A DNA stretch of 46,041 nt. Source: an uncultured Alphaproteobacteria bacterium (GTDB lineage Bacteria; Pseudomonadota; Alphaproteobacteria; Rhodobacterales; Rhodobacteraceae). This document shows positions 38,674 to 46,041 of the stretch, piece after piece. Position 1 is the first letter of the stretch. The number at the start of each line of letters is the position of its first letter. The notes beneath the pieces were generated by a model that did not search any database, was not told the origin of the DNA, and was given only the letters and a program-made list of their open reading frames with translations. The DNA lies in NCBI GenBank assembly GCA_902524845.1, contig CABZEW010000014.1:1-46041 (forward strand), given 5' to 3'. The position numbers and the translations under genes were made by a program.

Positions 38674-39630
38674 ATGAGAAAAATAATTAAAACACTTGCA
38701 TGCGCTGTTCTGGCAACTGTTGTGACGACTGGTCAATCAATGGCTAGAGAAGGAGATCAAATATCGATAGTTGGTTCGTCAACGGTATTTCCTTTTTCAA
38801 CCATAGTCGCTGAGAGATTTGCTAAAAATACTGATTTTAAAGCACCTGTTATAGAGTCAACGGGTACCGGTGGAGGCGCGAAACTTTTTTGCTCCGGTAT
38901 TGGACTGGAACATCCTGACGTAACAAATGCTAGTAGGGCAATGAAATCGAGCGAGAAAGAAAAATGCACTGCAAACGGAATAACTCCGGTCGAATACATG
39001 ATAGGGTTTGATGGTATAACTTTTTCAAACAGCAAAAAAGCCAAAAAATATTCGCTGACTAAGGAAGAAATATTTAAGGCAGTATCTGCCAAAGTAATGT
39101 CAGAGGGCAAGGTGGTTGACAATAATTTTAAGACATGGAGTGACATCAACCCTTCGCTTCCAAATGTGAAAATAGATGTTTTGGCTCCTCCACCATCTTC
39201 TGGTACACGAGATGCTTTTGTAGAGTTGGTCATGCACGACACCTGTAAGAAGCTTTACAAGATGAGTAAGGCTGATTACAAAGCTTCTTGTTCAGCTTTG
39301 AGAGAAGACGGTGCTGTTACTGAAGCAGGAGAAAATGATAACCTGATTATTGAAAAGCTTGCTGCTAATCAGGATCGATTTGGTATTTTCGGATATTCAT
39401 TTCTTGACCAAAATAAAGATAAGGTTCAAGGTTCTGTGGTAAACGGTGTAGCGCCATCAATGGAAACAATTGCTGATAGCTCTTATAAAGTCTCACGCCC
39501 TCTCTTTTTCTACGTAAAACAAGAGCATGTTGGGGTTATTCCCGGCCTACAAGAGTTTGCAGACTATTTCATGAGTTTAACAGTTAGCGGAAGCCCATTA
39601 GAGGCTGCTGGTCTAATACCAAAGCCATAA
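38674..39630 (+). CDS. pstS: Phosphate ABC importer binding protein
   Basis: A 318-residue periplasmic phosphate-binding protein. I start it at ATG 38674 (GGAG eight bases upstream), giving a clean signal peptide MRKIIKTLACAVLATVVTTG ending near SMAREG; the longer frame from 38608 is not credible. Phosphate contacts are in IVGSSTVFPFS, STGTGGGAKLFC and NASRAMK, and GTRDAF is also typical. It captures orthophosphate and, in its absence, PhoR is activated. The region upstream has only one good heptamer, CTGACAT (38595-38601), not a full Pho box. A 13-bp hairpin follows. Confidence 0.95.
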   Translation: MRKIIKTLACAVLATVVTTGQSMAREGDQISIVGSSTVFPFSTIVAERFAKNTDFKAPVIESTGTGGGAKLFCSGIGLEHPDVTNASRAMKSSEKEKCTANGITPVEYMIGFDGITFSNSKKAKKYSLTKEEIFKAVSAKVMSEGKVVDNNFKTWSDINPSLPNVKIDVLAPPPSSGTRDAFVELVMHDTCKKLYKMSKADYKASCSALREDGAVTEAGENDNLIIEKLAANQDRFGIFGYSFLDQNKDKVQGSVVNGVAPSMETIADSSYKVSRPLFFYVKQEHVGVIPGLQEFADYFMSLTVSGSPLEAAGLIPKP

Positions 39631-39651
39631 GCTGAAATCCATTTACTAAAT

Positions 39652-39699
39652 CCATAAAGCCGATTAGCATATCGGCTTTATGGTATAAATGTTTTTTTA
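39652..39699 (+). terminator. Hairpin between pstS and pstC
   Basis: CCATAAAGCCGAT (39652-39664) and ATCGGCTTTATGG (39671-39683) form a perfect 13-bp stem with loop TAGCAT. A T7 run follows eight bases later (39692-39698). It probably attenuates transcription or protects the pstS message, allowing more PstS than permease. Confidence 0.8.
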
Positions 39700-39710
39700 G
39701 GATTCGAAAT

Positions 39711-41096
39711 TTGCCAAATCTTCCCATGAGTTTAGTTTTTTTTATGCTTATTGGGACTTCCCTTTTCTTTTATTTTTATTCCAAAAATAATATTTTAAAA
39801 AAGGCAGCCTTTGTTGGACAAAGATCGAAAGCGTTGCCGTCACATTATGGGCAGCAGTCCTTTTTGTGGGCTTTTATTCCTTCTACAATAATTTTGCTTT
39901 TCCTTACCGTTGGAGGCCCAAACTACATAGATCAACTCTTTTATGATAAAATTCAGGAGTCAAACCCAAAACTAAATCAATCCTTTGTAAGCCTTATTTT
40001 AGCCAAAGTTATTAACGTTTCTAACGGGAAAATAGCCACCGATGATGAAAAAATTCTTACTCTTGCCAGTGATTATAAAGCAGCTATAGACCAACTATAT
40101 TTTTATCGGGGACTAGTGGTTATTTTGTGTGCCGCCCTTGTGGGTATGTTTGTAAGTTCACTACAAAGCCCTCGCGCAAATGCAAGAGAAAACGTTGAAA
40201 AATTTATAATAAATATTTTCTTTGTTTCAGCAGTTATTGCTATTTTTACAACTGTTGCAATAATTTTGAGCCTTTTGTTTGAGGCGCTGAGGTTTTTCAG
40301 TCTCTACAACTTTTTCGACTTTCTATTTGGATTGCACTGGGCACCAAATGTAGCTATTCGCAGCGATCAAGTGGCTGCTGCAGGTTCGTTTGGTATGATC
40401 CCCGTATTGGTTGGGACACTCCTTATCTCTTTTATTGCAATGTGTGTTGCTATTCCAATTGGATTGTTTTCCGCCATTTATCTTGCTGAATTTGCTTCGC
40501 CACGAACAAGGGACTTTGTAAAACCCACATTAGAAATTTTGGCAGGAATACCAACTGTTGTGTATGGGTATTTTGCTGCATTAACGGCGGCTCCATTTTT
40601 CCGGGAAATAGGGTTTTCACTAGGATTAGATGTATCATCTGAGTCAGCTTTAGCAGCCGGTGCTGTAATGGGAATAATGATTATTCCTTTTATTTCCTCT
40701 TTATCTGACGACGTTATCAGAGCTGTTCCTCAAAGCTTACGGGATGGTTCAATGGGGCTTGGTGCCACAAAAGCTGAAACAATATACAACGTAGTTCTTC
40801 CCGCTGCTATTCCTGGTTTAGTTGGTGCTGTTCTCTTAGCCGTCAGTCGAGCAATTGGCGAAACAATGATCGTTGTAATGGCTGCAGGATTAAGCGCAAG
40901 TTTGACTGTTAATCCACTGGATTCCGTAACCACTGTCACAGTTCAGATTGTATCTCTCCTTACTGGAGATACAGAGTTTGATGATATTAAAACCTTGTCA
41001 GCCTTCGGCCTTGGATTGGCACTTTTCTTCTTTACCCTGTTACTCAATATTTTTGCTCTCTCTATATCTCGGAGGTTAGCCGAAAGATATGATTAG
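39711..41096 (+). CDS. pstC: Phosphate ABC importer permease PstC
   Basis: A 461-residue permease. Beyond the six-helix core it has a long N-terminal extension (about 150 residues with membrane segments), as in the DUF3708-type PstC of alphaproteobacteria. The coupling loop DGSMGLGATKAETIYNVVLP and the core motif RAIGETMIVVMAAG are clear. The start is TTG (39711) with AGGA nine bases upstream; an ATG five codons later is an alternative. It pairs with PstA, whose start overlaps its end by eight bases. Confidence 0.94.
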   Translation: MPNLPMSLVFFMLIGTSLFFYFYSKNNILKKAAFVGQRSKALPSHYGQQSFLWAFIPSTIILLFLTVGGPNYIDQLFYDKIQESNPKLNQSFVSLILAKVINVSNGKIATDDEKILTLASDYKAAIDQLYFYRGLVVILCAALVGMFVSSLQSPRANARENVEKFIINIFFVSAVIAIFTTVAIILSLLFEALRFFSLYNFFDFLFGLHWAPNVAIRSDQVAAAGSFGMIPVLVGTLLISFIAMCVAIPIGLFSAIYLAEFASPRTRDFVKPTLEILAGIPTVVYGYFAALTAAPFFREIGFSLGLDVSSESALAAGAVMGIMIIPFISSLSDDVIRAVPQSLRDGSMGLGATKAETIYNVVLPAAIPGLVGAVLLAVSRAIGETMIVVMAAGLSASLTVNPLDSVTTVTVQIVSLLTGDTEFDDIKTLSAFGLGLALFFFTLLLNIFALSISRRLAERYD

Positions 41097-42354
41097 AAAG
41101 AATATCCGCTCAAGAAGGGCCCGTGAAACCAGATTAAAGATCTATGGTATTTCCTCCATTTGTTTTGCTCTTATTATGCTTGCAACCCTACTTATATCGA
41201 TAGGGCTTAATGGGTATAGCGCCCTTCAGCAAGCCTACTTTAAGGTAGATATATCTGTAAACACGGAAAAGTTCGTTGATGAAAGGGACTTTTTAAACAA
41301 CAAGAAAATGAACCTTTTTAACTGGGATGGTTTAGTGCAAAGCGCATTAAGAGAATTTTTTCCAGAGGTAAAAGAGAGAGATGAAAAAAAGGAACTGTTT
41401 GCAATTATTTCAGCTAATGCTGGATACGATCTAAAGGAAATTGTCAAAAAGAAAGCTCTTGGAAGTGGCTCTCACACTTTGTCCGTTTGGCTTCATTTAT
41501 CTGATGACGCAGATCAGTATTTAAAAGGTAGATTAAGCATTGATATTCCAGAAGAAGATAGAAGAATTAATAACAAACAAATAGCATGGGTAAATAGCTT
41601 GGTTGAGAGAGATATTGCGAAACTTAAATTTAACAAAGCATTTTTCACATCTGCCGATTCTAGAGAGCCTGAGAGTGCTGGAATATTAGGCTCGGTAGTA
41701 GGGTCTGCTCTAACCCTTTTTGTCACCGTAATGTTTGCACTTCCACTGGCTATTATGGCTTCCATATATCTTGAGTATTTTGCTAAGCCCGGACGGATAA
41801 CGGATTTCATTGAAGTAAATATAAATAATTTAGCTGCTGTTCCATCTATAGTTTTTGGCTTGCTAGGCTTATCAGTTTTTCTCTCCACATTTGGTTTACC
41901 AAGATCTGCACCGCTCGTCGGTGGTCTAGTCTTAGGATTAATGACGCTTCCTACGATAATTATTGCCTCTAGAGCATCTATTCGTTCCATTCCACCATCT
42001 ATAAGAGAAGCCGCTCTAGGACTGGGTGCTTCAAAAATGCAAGCTGCGATGCATCATGTTTTGCCCTTAGCGGCACCTGGAATTTTAACAGGTACAATAA
42101 TTGGAATGGCACAAGCTTTGGGTGAAACAGCACCTCTCTTAATGATTGGAATGGTAGCTTTTATAATTGATATTCCGACCACCTTTACATCAAGTGCCAC
42201 AGCAATGCCGGTTCAAATTTATATGTGGTCTGATAGTGCAGAAAGAGCATTTTATGAAAGAAGTTCTTTAGCTATACTGTTCTTGGTAGCGTTTTTGATC
42301 TCAATGAACCTTTTAGCTGTTATATTGAGGAAAAAATTCGAGAAGAAATGGTGA
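41089..42354 (+). CDS. pstA: Phosphate ABC importer permease PstA
   Basis: A 421-residue permease. Its N-terminal half (to about residue 195) resembles the DUF3333 domain of alphaproteobacterial PstA, with one membrane helix and a large, probably periplasmic, segment; the C-terminal permease has the coupling loop [20 protein letters not shown] and [14 protein letters not shown]. With PstC it makes the phosphate channel. It overlaps pstC and is followed four bases after its stop by pstB. Confidence 0.94.
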   Translation: MIRKNIRSRRARETRLKIYGISSICFALIMLATLLISIGLNGYSALQQAYFKVDISVNTEKFVDERDFLNNKKMNLFNWDGLVQSALREFFPEVKERDEKKELFAIISANAGYDLKEIVKKKALGSGSHTLSVWLHLSDDADQYLKGRLSIDIPEEDRRINNKQIAWVNSLVERDIAKLKFNKAFFTSADSREPESAGILGSVVGSALTLFVTVMFALPLAIMASIYLEYFAKPGRITDFIEVNINNLAAVPSIVFGLLGLSVFLSTFGLPRSAPLVGGLVLGLMTLPTIIIASRASIRSIPPSIREAALGLGASKMQAAMHHVLPLAAPGILTGTIIGMAQALGETAPLLMIGMVAFIIDIPTTFTSSATAMPVQIYMWSDSAERAFYERSSLAILFLVAFLISMNLLAVILRKKFEKKW

Positions 42355-42358
42355 ACTA

Positions 42359-43117
42359 ATGGCTATTAAATTTAGAACAAAGAATGTCGAAGTTTCTTAC
42401 AGTGATAAAAAGGCTATTAAGGATATAAGCCTTAATATTAAGAAAAACACGATAACAGCACTGATTGGACCCTCTGGGTGTGGAAAATCAACTTTTTTGC
42501 GTTGTCTAAATAGAATGAATGATGTCATTGAGAACTGTTCAATAAAGGGAAGCGTACTTCTTGATGAACAAGATATTTATGGGCCAGACGTAGATCCCGT
42601 TGAACTAAGAGCTCGCGTGGGTATGGTTTTTCAAAAAGCCAATCCGTTTCCAAAATCCATTTTTGATAATATTGCCTATGGCCCAAGAATTCATGGCTTA
42701 GCCAGTAGTGACAACGAATTGAAAGATATAGTTCACAATAGTTTAGAAAAAGCAGGGCTTATAGATGAAGTCAAAGATAGATTAAATGATCAGGCAACAG
42801 GATTGTCCGGTGGCCAACAACAGAGAATATGCATTGCTAGAGCCATTGCCGTTAGCCCGGAAGTTATTCTAATGGATGAACCCTGTTCTGCACTTGATCC
42901 TATCGCCACTGCTAAAATTGAAGAGCTTATGAATGAGATCTCTGAAACTTACACGATTATAATAGTTACTCATTCAATGCAGCAAGCTGCGCGTGTATCC
43001 AAGAAAACAGCCTTTTTCCATTTAGGAGACTTAATTGAATATAACGATACGGATAAAATTTTTACTCAACCTGAAAATGAAAAAACACAGGACTACATAA
43101 CTGGACGATTTGGATAA
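42359..43117 (+). CDS. pstB: Phosphate ABC importer ATPase PstB
   Basis: A 252-residue ATPase with Walker [20 protein letters not shown], the PstB-specific Q-loop [20 protein letters not shown], signature LSGGQQQR and Walker [14 protein letters not shown]. These are almost invariant in PstB. It powers PstSCA, which is also the entry route of arsenate, relevant to the neighbouring arsJ pair. phoU follows 12 bases downstream. Confidence 0.96.
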   Translation: MAIKFRTKNVEVSYSDKKAIKDISLNIKKNTITALIGPSGCGKSTFLRCLNRMNDVIENCSIKGSVLLDEQDIYGPDVDPVELRARVGMVFQKANPFPKSIFDNIAYGPRIHGLASSDNELKDIVHNSLEKAGLIDEVKDRLNDQATGLSGGQQQRICIARAIAVSPEVILMDEPCSALDPIATAKIEELMNEISETYTIIIVTHSMQQAARVSKKTAFFHLGDLIEYNDTDKIFTQPENEKTQDYITGRFG

Positions 43118-43129
43118 TTAGGAATTAGA

Positions 43130-43813
43130 ATGACTTTACATATTTCATCAGCATTTAACGAGGACCTCATTCATATCAATGGTAAAATAGTTGAGATGGG
43201 TGGTCTATGCGAACAGGTAATAACACACTCGAATCTTTCGATAAAAGACAATAATGTGCAAATGGCAGAAAACGCTATCCTCTTAGATGAAAAGATAGAC
43301 TTTCTAGAAACAGAGATAAATGAATCGGTAATTAAAGCAATCGCATTAAGGCAACCGGTTGCTGATGATTTACGCGTTTTGTTTTCGGCCATAAAGATCT
43401 CTGGTGCCTTTGAGAGGGTAGGTGATCTTTGTAAGAATATTGCTAAACGGTCTCAGCTTTTAACGGAAGAACATCATACAGACATTAGAAATAAAATATT
43501 TAAGTTAGGTGAAAAAGTCAAAAAACAACTTACTAAATCAATAAACGCGTACACTAATCAGGATGTAAAACTAGCCCGGAAGGTATGGAAAAACGATTAT
43601 AAAATTGATCAAATGTATACCGATCTGTTTGAAAATCTTCTGGTTTATTTGAGAAAGAAAAAACGAGTGGCCTCTGGCTCCCACCTCATGATAATAGCAA
43701 AAAATTATGAACGCATTGGAGATCATACTACTCATATTGGAGAAATGACTCACTTTGCAATAACCGGTGAGAATTTAGTAGCCATAAGACCAAAAGTAAA
43801 TCTCCCAGTTTGA
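43130..43813 (+). CDS. phoU: Phosphate signalling adaptor PhoU
   Basis: A 227-residue all-helical protein with two PhoU repeats. The metal-binding E-R-x-x-D motifs are visible in each: GAFERVGDLCKNIAKRS and NYERIGDHTTHIGEMTHFA. PhoU links the transport state of PstSCAB to PhoR and keeps the kinase off when phosphate is plentiful. It lies between pstB and phoB with small gaps, so it is part of the operon. Confidence 0.94.
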   Translation: MTLHISSAFNEDLIHINGKIVEMGGLCEQVITHSNLSIKDNNVQMAENAILLDEKIDFLETEINESVIKAIALRQPVADDLRVLFSAIKISGAFERVGDLCKNIAKRSQLLTEEHHTDIRNKIFKLGEKVKKQLTKSINAYTNQDVKLARKVWKNDYKIDQMYTDLFENLLVYLRKKKRVASGSHLMIIAKNYERIGDHTTHIGEMTHFAITGENLVAIRPKVNLPV

Positions 43814-43826
43814 CAAGGAATTGGAG

Positions 43827-44522
43827 ATGAATAAAAAAATTATACTTATAGAAGATGATAAGGATCTCCAAGAAATAATTAAGTATAATTTTTCGAAAGA
43901 AAAATATGACATAGTGTTGTGTTCTGATGGTGAGGAGGCTCTTGATCTTATAAAACATGAAATGCCTGACCTCGTAATATTAGACTGGATGCTACCGAAT
44001 TTATCAGGGGTTGAGATACTACGGCAAATACGAGCTAGTAAAAACCTAAAGAAAATTCCCATTATAATGCTCACAGCGCGAGCTGAAGAAATTGATAAAT
44101 TGAGAGCTTTTGACACCGGAGCTGATGACTATATAACCAAGCCCTTTTCAAACTCTGAATTAATTGCGCGAACTAAAGCCCTTTTGAGACGCGTGAGTGA
44201 AGACAGTTTTACCGATACTTTAAATTTTCATGACATTGAATTGAACCGCGATAACAAAAGAGTGTTTAGAGGTAAAAAGGAAATAAAATTAGGGCCTGTG
44301 GAATTTAAGTTACTTGAAGTATTTCTAATGAGACCAGGACAGGTATTTAATAGGGAGCAATTGTTAGATAAAGTTTGGGGCAATGAGATCTACGTGGAGG
44401 AAAGGACAGTTGATGTCCATGTGGGACGGCTACGAAGAGCGCTTAATAGAGGTAAAGTCAAAAAGGACCCGATACGCACTGTAAGAAGTGCAGGTTATTC
44501 ACTAAATGAGAACTATAATTAG
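43827..44522 (+). CDS. phoB: Phosphate regulon response regulator PhoB
   Basis: A 231-residue OmpR-type regulator. The receiver domain has the acidic pocket ED (9-10), phospho-acceptor Asp53 in VILDWMLPN and Lys105 in YITKPFSNS; the C-terminal winged helix includes LGPVEFKLLEVF and ERTVDVHVGRLRRAL. I prefer ATG 43827, with AAGGA seven bases before it, over TTG 43821. When phosphorylated by PhoR it binds the heptamer repeats described here. The gene converges on agt across seven bases. Confidence 0.95.
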   Translation: MNKKIILIEDDKDLQEIIKYNFSKEKYDIVLCSDGEEALDLIKHEMPDLVILDWMLPNLSGVEILRQIRASKNLKKIPIIMLTARAEEIDKLRAFDTGADDYITKPFSNSELIARTKALLRRVSEDSFTDTLNFHDIELNRDNKRVFRGKKEIKLGPVEFKLLEVFLMRPGQVFNREQLLDKVWGNEIYVEERTVDVHVGRLRRALNRGKVKKDPIRTVRSAGYSLNENYN

Positions 44523-44529
44523 CAAAACC

Positions 44530-45522
44530 TCATCGTATATGTAGGTAAGAAAAAAATTTTTCTGATGCTTTTTCCCAAGAAAATTTCTTTGCATGTTTTA
44601 TAGCATGCGATGCACTAAGCGATTCTAACCCTAGCACGGCTTCAGCCAAATCTTCTCTCAGGATTCCTGCTTTCGATTTGCCAATGACATCTTTTGGACC
44701 GGAAACATTATATGCAGCCACAGGGAGCCCACATGCCATTGCTTCAAGTAATACCAATCCAAACGTATCGGTTTTTGAGGGAAAGACAAAATAATCACAG
44801 TCTTGATATATTTTTGCTATTTCCTCGTGACTTTTATTCCCAAAGAATTTTACATCGGGGTATTTTTCTCTAAGTCTTTTTTCTTCTGGACCGCTGCCTA
44901 TCATCCATTTTTCTCCATCAAGTTTAAGACCTAAGAATGCGTCTAAATTTTTCTCTATCGCTAGTCGGCTTGTACACACATACACCTTTTTCTTTCTAGC
45001 GACTCTTTTCTTAGGTTCAAATGTCGAAAGATCGACTCCCAGAGACCATACTTCAGGTTTTCCTACATTCCATTTTATGAGATCTTCTTGCACTGTTTTG
45101 GAAGGAACAAGTACTCTCTTGGAATGCTTATGAAACCATCTCAGAAAAGCGTATGTCCAGGACAATGGGATTGCTGTTCGTGCTTTTATGTACTCTGGAA
45201 AGCGTGTTTGAAAAGCGGATGTATAACTAATTTTATTTTTATGAGCATACCAACGAGCAGCTATTCCGAGCGGTCCTTCTGTATTAATATGGAGCGCGTT
45301 TGGTTTTAAATCATCAAGAATAGCAAATACCTTTTTTCTTGCAAAAAGCGCTAATCTTATTTCTGGATAGGTTGGACAAGGAATGTTTTTAAAGCGGTCA
45401 GGGCCTATAACAAAAACGTCATGTCCCATTGCTCTCAGATGTTTAACTGTTTGCTGGATACAAACGACAACGCCATTGACTTGGGGAATCCATGCATCTG
45501 TTATAATGACTATTTTTGACAA
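44530..45522 (-). CDS. agt: GT4 glycosyltransferase, Agt-like (glycolipid synthesis)
   Basis: A 330-residue family 4 glycosyltransferase. The N-terminal acceptor-side motif is TDAWIPQVNGVV; the nucleotide-sugar motif is the E-x7-E-like FPSKTDTFGLVLLEAMACG. It resembles the alphaproteobacterial Agt that glycosylates diacylglycerol to form glucosyl- or glucuronosyl-diacylglycerol in phosphate starvation. The gene follows plcP on the same strand across seven bases, the arrangement known for the lipid-remodelling pair, and the phosphate regulator gene is next door. The exact sugar cannot be told. Confidence 0.82.
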   Translation of the reverse strand: MSKIVIITDAWIPQVNGVVVCIQQTVKHLRAMGHDVFVIGPDRFKNIPCPTYPEIRLALFARKKVFAILDDLKPNALHINTEGPLGIAARWYAHKNKISYTSAFQTRFPEYIKARTAIPLSWTYAFLRWFHKHSKRVLVPSKTVQEDLIKWNVGKPEVWSLGVDLSTFEPKKRVARKKKVYVCTSRLAIEKNLDAFLGLKLDGEKWMIGSGPEEKRLREKYPDVKFFGNKSHEEIAKIYQDCDYFVFPSKTDTFGLVLLEAMACGLPVAAYNVSGPKDVIGKSKAGILREDLAEAVLGLESLSASHAIKHAKKFSWEKASEKFFSYLHIR

Positions 45523-45529
45523 GTTTGTC

Positions 45530-46041
45530 CTACTTAGCGCCTTCTACGGGTGCCAATCTACCTTTTGTTTTAGCCCACTCGATTATTTCAAGTTTACCAT
45601 CAAGATTCTCAACTAAGGCGGTCATTGATTCTACCCAATCTCCATCATTAGCGTAAATTATATCTTCGACCATTTTAATCTCAGCTTTATGAATATGACC
45701 ACAAATAACGCCATCACAACCTCTTCGCCTTGTTTCTGTCGCAATAGACTTTTCAAAAGCAGACATAAATGAGACAGCTAACTTTACTTTTGATTTTAAG
45801 TATTGAGAAAGCGACCAATAGGGCAGTTTAAATAGTCGTCGAACAGCATTAAAAACAGCATTTGTTTTCAATAAAAATACATACGCCCAGTCACCTATAT
45901 AGGCGAGCCATCTTGCGTGCTGAATGACATTGTCGAATAAATCGCCATGAACGACCCAGAACTTTTTACCTTCTACAGTATGATGTATATCGTCATCCTT
46001 AACTTTTATGCCTCCCATCGTAAGACCAACAAAGTCTCTCG
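45530..46041 (-). CDS. plcP: Metallophosphoesterase PlcP-like phospholipase C (5' end cut by window)
   Basis: The frame is open to the window edge (upstream of the internal ATG at 46018 it reads RDFVGLT), so the N-terminal half is missing. The visible C-terminal part has FWVVHGDLFDNVIQHARWLAYIGDWAY (two motifs, HGDLFD and GDWAY), LPYWSLSQYLKSKVK, and CDGVICGHIHKAE with the GHxH metal motif, and GDWVESMTALVE. It is often labelled UDP-2,3-diacylglucosamine diphosphatase, but these motifs and the agt partner match the PlcP family, which splits phospholipids to diacylglycerol in phosphate starvation. Its promoter, and any Pho box, lie outside the window. Confidence 0.83.
   Translation of the reverse strand, partial: RDFVGLTMGGIKVKDDDIHHTVEGKKFWVVHGDLFDNVIQHARWLAYIGDWAYVFLLKTNAVFNAVRRLFKLPYWSLSQYLKSKVKLAVSFMSAFEKSIATETRRRGCDGVICGHIHKAEIKMVEDIIYANDGDWVESMTALVENLDGKLEIIEWAKTKGRLAPVEGAK

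Noticed and set aside
45530-46018. UDP-2,3-diacylglucosamine diphosphatase (LpxH/LpxI-type) label
   Set aside because: The motifs (GDWAY, LPYWSLSQYLK, GHIHKAE) and the agt neighbour match PlcP; the label comes from general metallophosphoesterase similarity.

Overview
The window is chromosomal, visibly AT-rich and very densely packed, with no gene-free stretch over about 250 bases. It comes from an alphaproteobacterium, most likely a low-GC marine member of the Rhodobacterales. This rests on several things: an HU protein with the Rhodobacterales-type sequence, the ridA / glycerophosphodiesterase / FemAB-like gene trio, PstA and PstC with long N-terminal extensions, the PlcP-Agt lipid-remodelling pair, and a nicotinate phosphoribosyltransferase that opens MIDIASRVYN. 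The taxonomic call is inference from gene content. I see no rRNA, tRNA, insertion sequence, phage gene or CRISPR array.

Left third (1-17.6 kb), core functions. A peroxiredoxin cut by the window edge is followed by phhB, a FemAB-like acyltransferase, a glycerophosphodiesterase and ridA, all on the minus strand. Then come a persulfide-dioxygenase-like metallo-beta-lactamase protein, mlaC, a class A penicillin-binding protein, glnK-amtB (P-II and ammonium channel), HU, an EamA transporter, gyrB, a cysteine synthase, a TSUP permease overlapping pncB, a PHP-domain phosphoesterase and an HSL-type alpha/beta hydrolase.

Middle (17.7-24.2 kb). A complete five-gene peptide/nickel-type ABC importer operon encodes a Tat-exported binding protein, two permeases and one fused double ATPase. 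It ends with a UPF0173 metallo-hydrolase. A convergent SixA-type phosphatase follows.

Right half (24.2-46 kb), phosphorus. It contains a phosphonate/phosphite importer (phnD-phnC-phnE-phnE) with a trailing phosphodiesterase, the phoR-pstSCAB-phoU-phoB cluster, and at the right edge plcP-agt, the pair that replaces phospholipids by glycolipids during phosphate starvation. Between them are an EamA transporter, a 53-codon basic ORF, chrA, an iron alcohol dehydrogenase, a second EamA transporter and an aldehyde dehydrogenase. Directly upstream of phoR is a GAPDH + ArsJ pair, the known route that turns arsenate into 1-arseno-3-phosphoglycerate and exports it. Three PhoB-box candidates with exact 7+4+7 spacing lie upstream of phnD, upstream of the GAPDH-arsJ pair, and (as a four-unit array on the minus strand) upstream of the EamA gene at 28.7-29.5 kb.

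The most notable observations are these. The arsenate module appears Pho-controlled, yet both genes are broken, one by an in-frame TAG where the family has Trp and one by a one-base deletion. An uncharacterised EamA transporter has a multi-unit Pho box. A perfect or near-perfect hairpin follows the binding-protein gene in each of the three importer operons.
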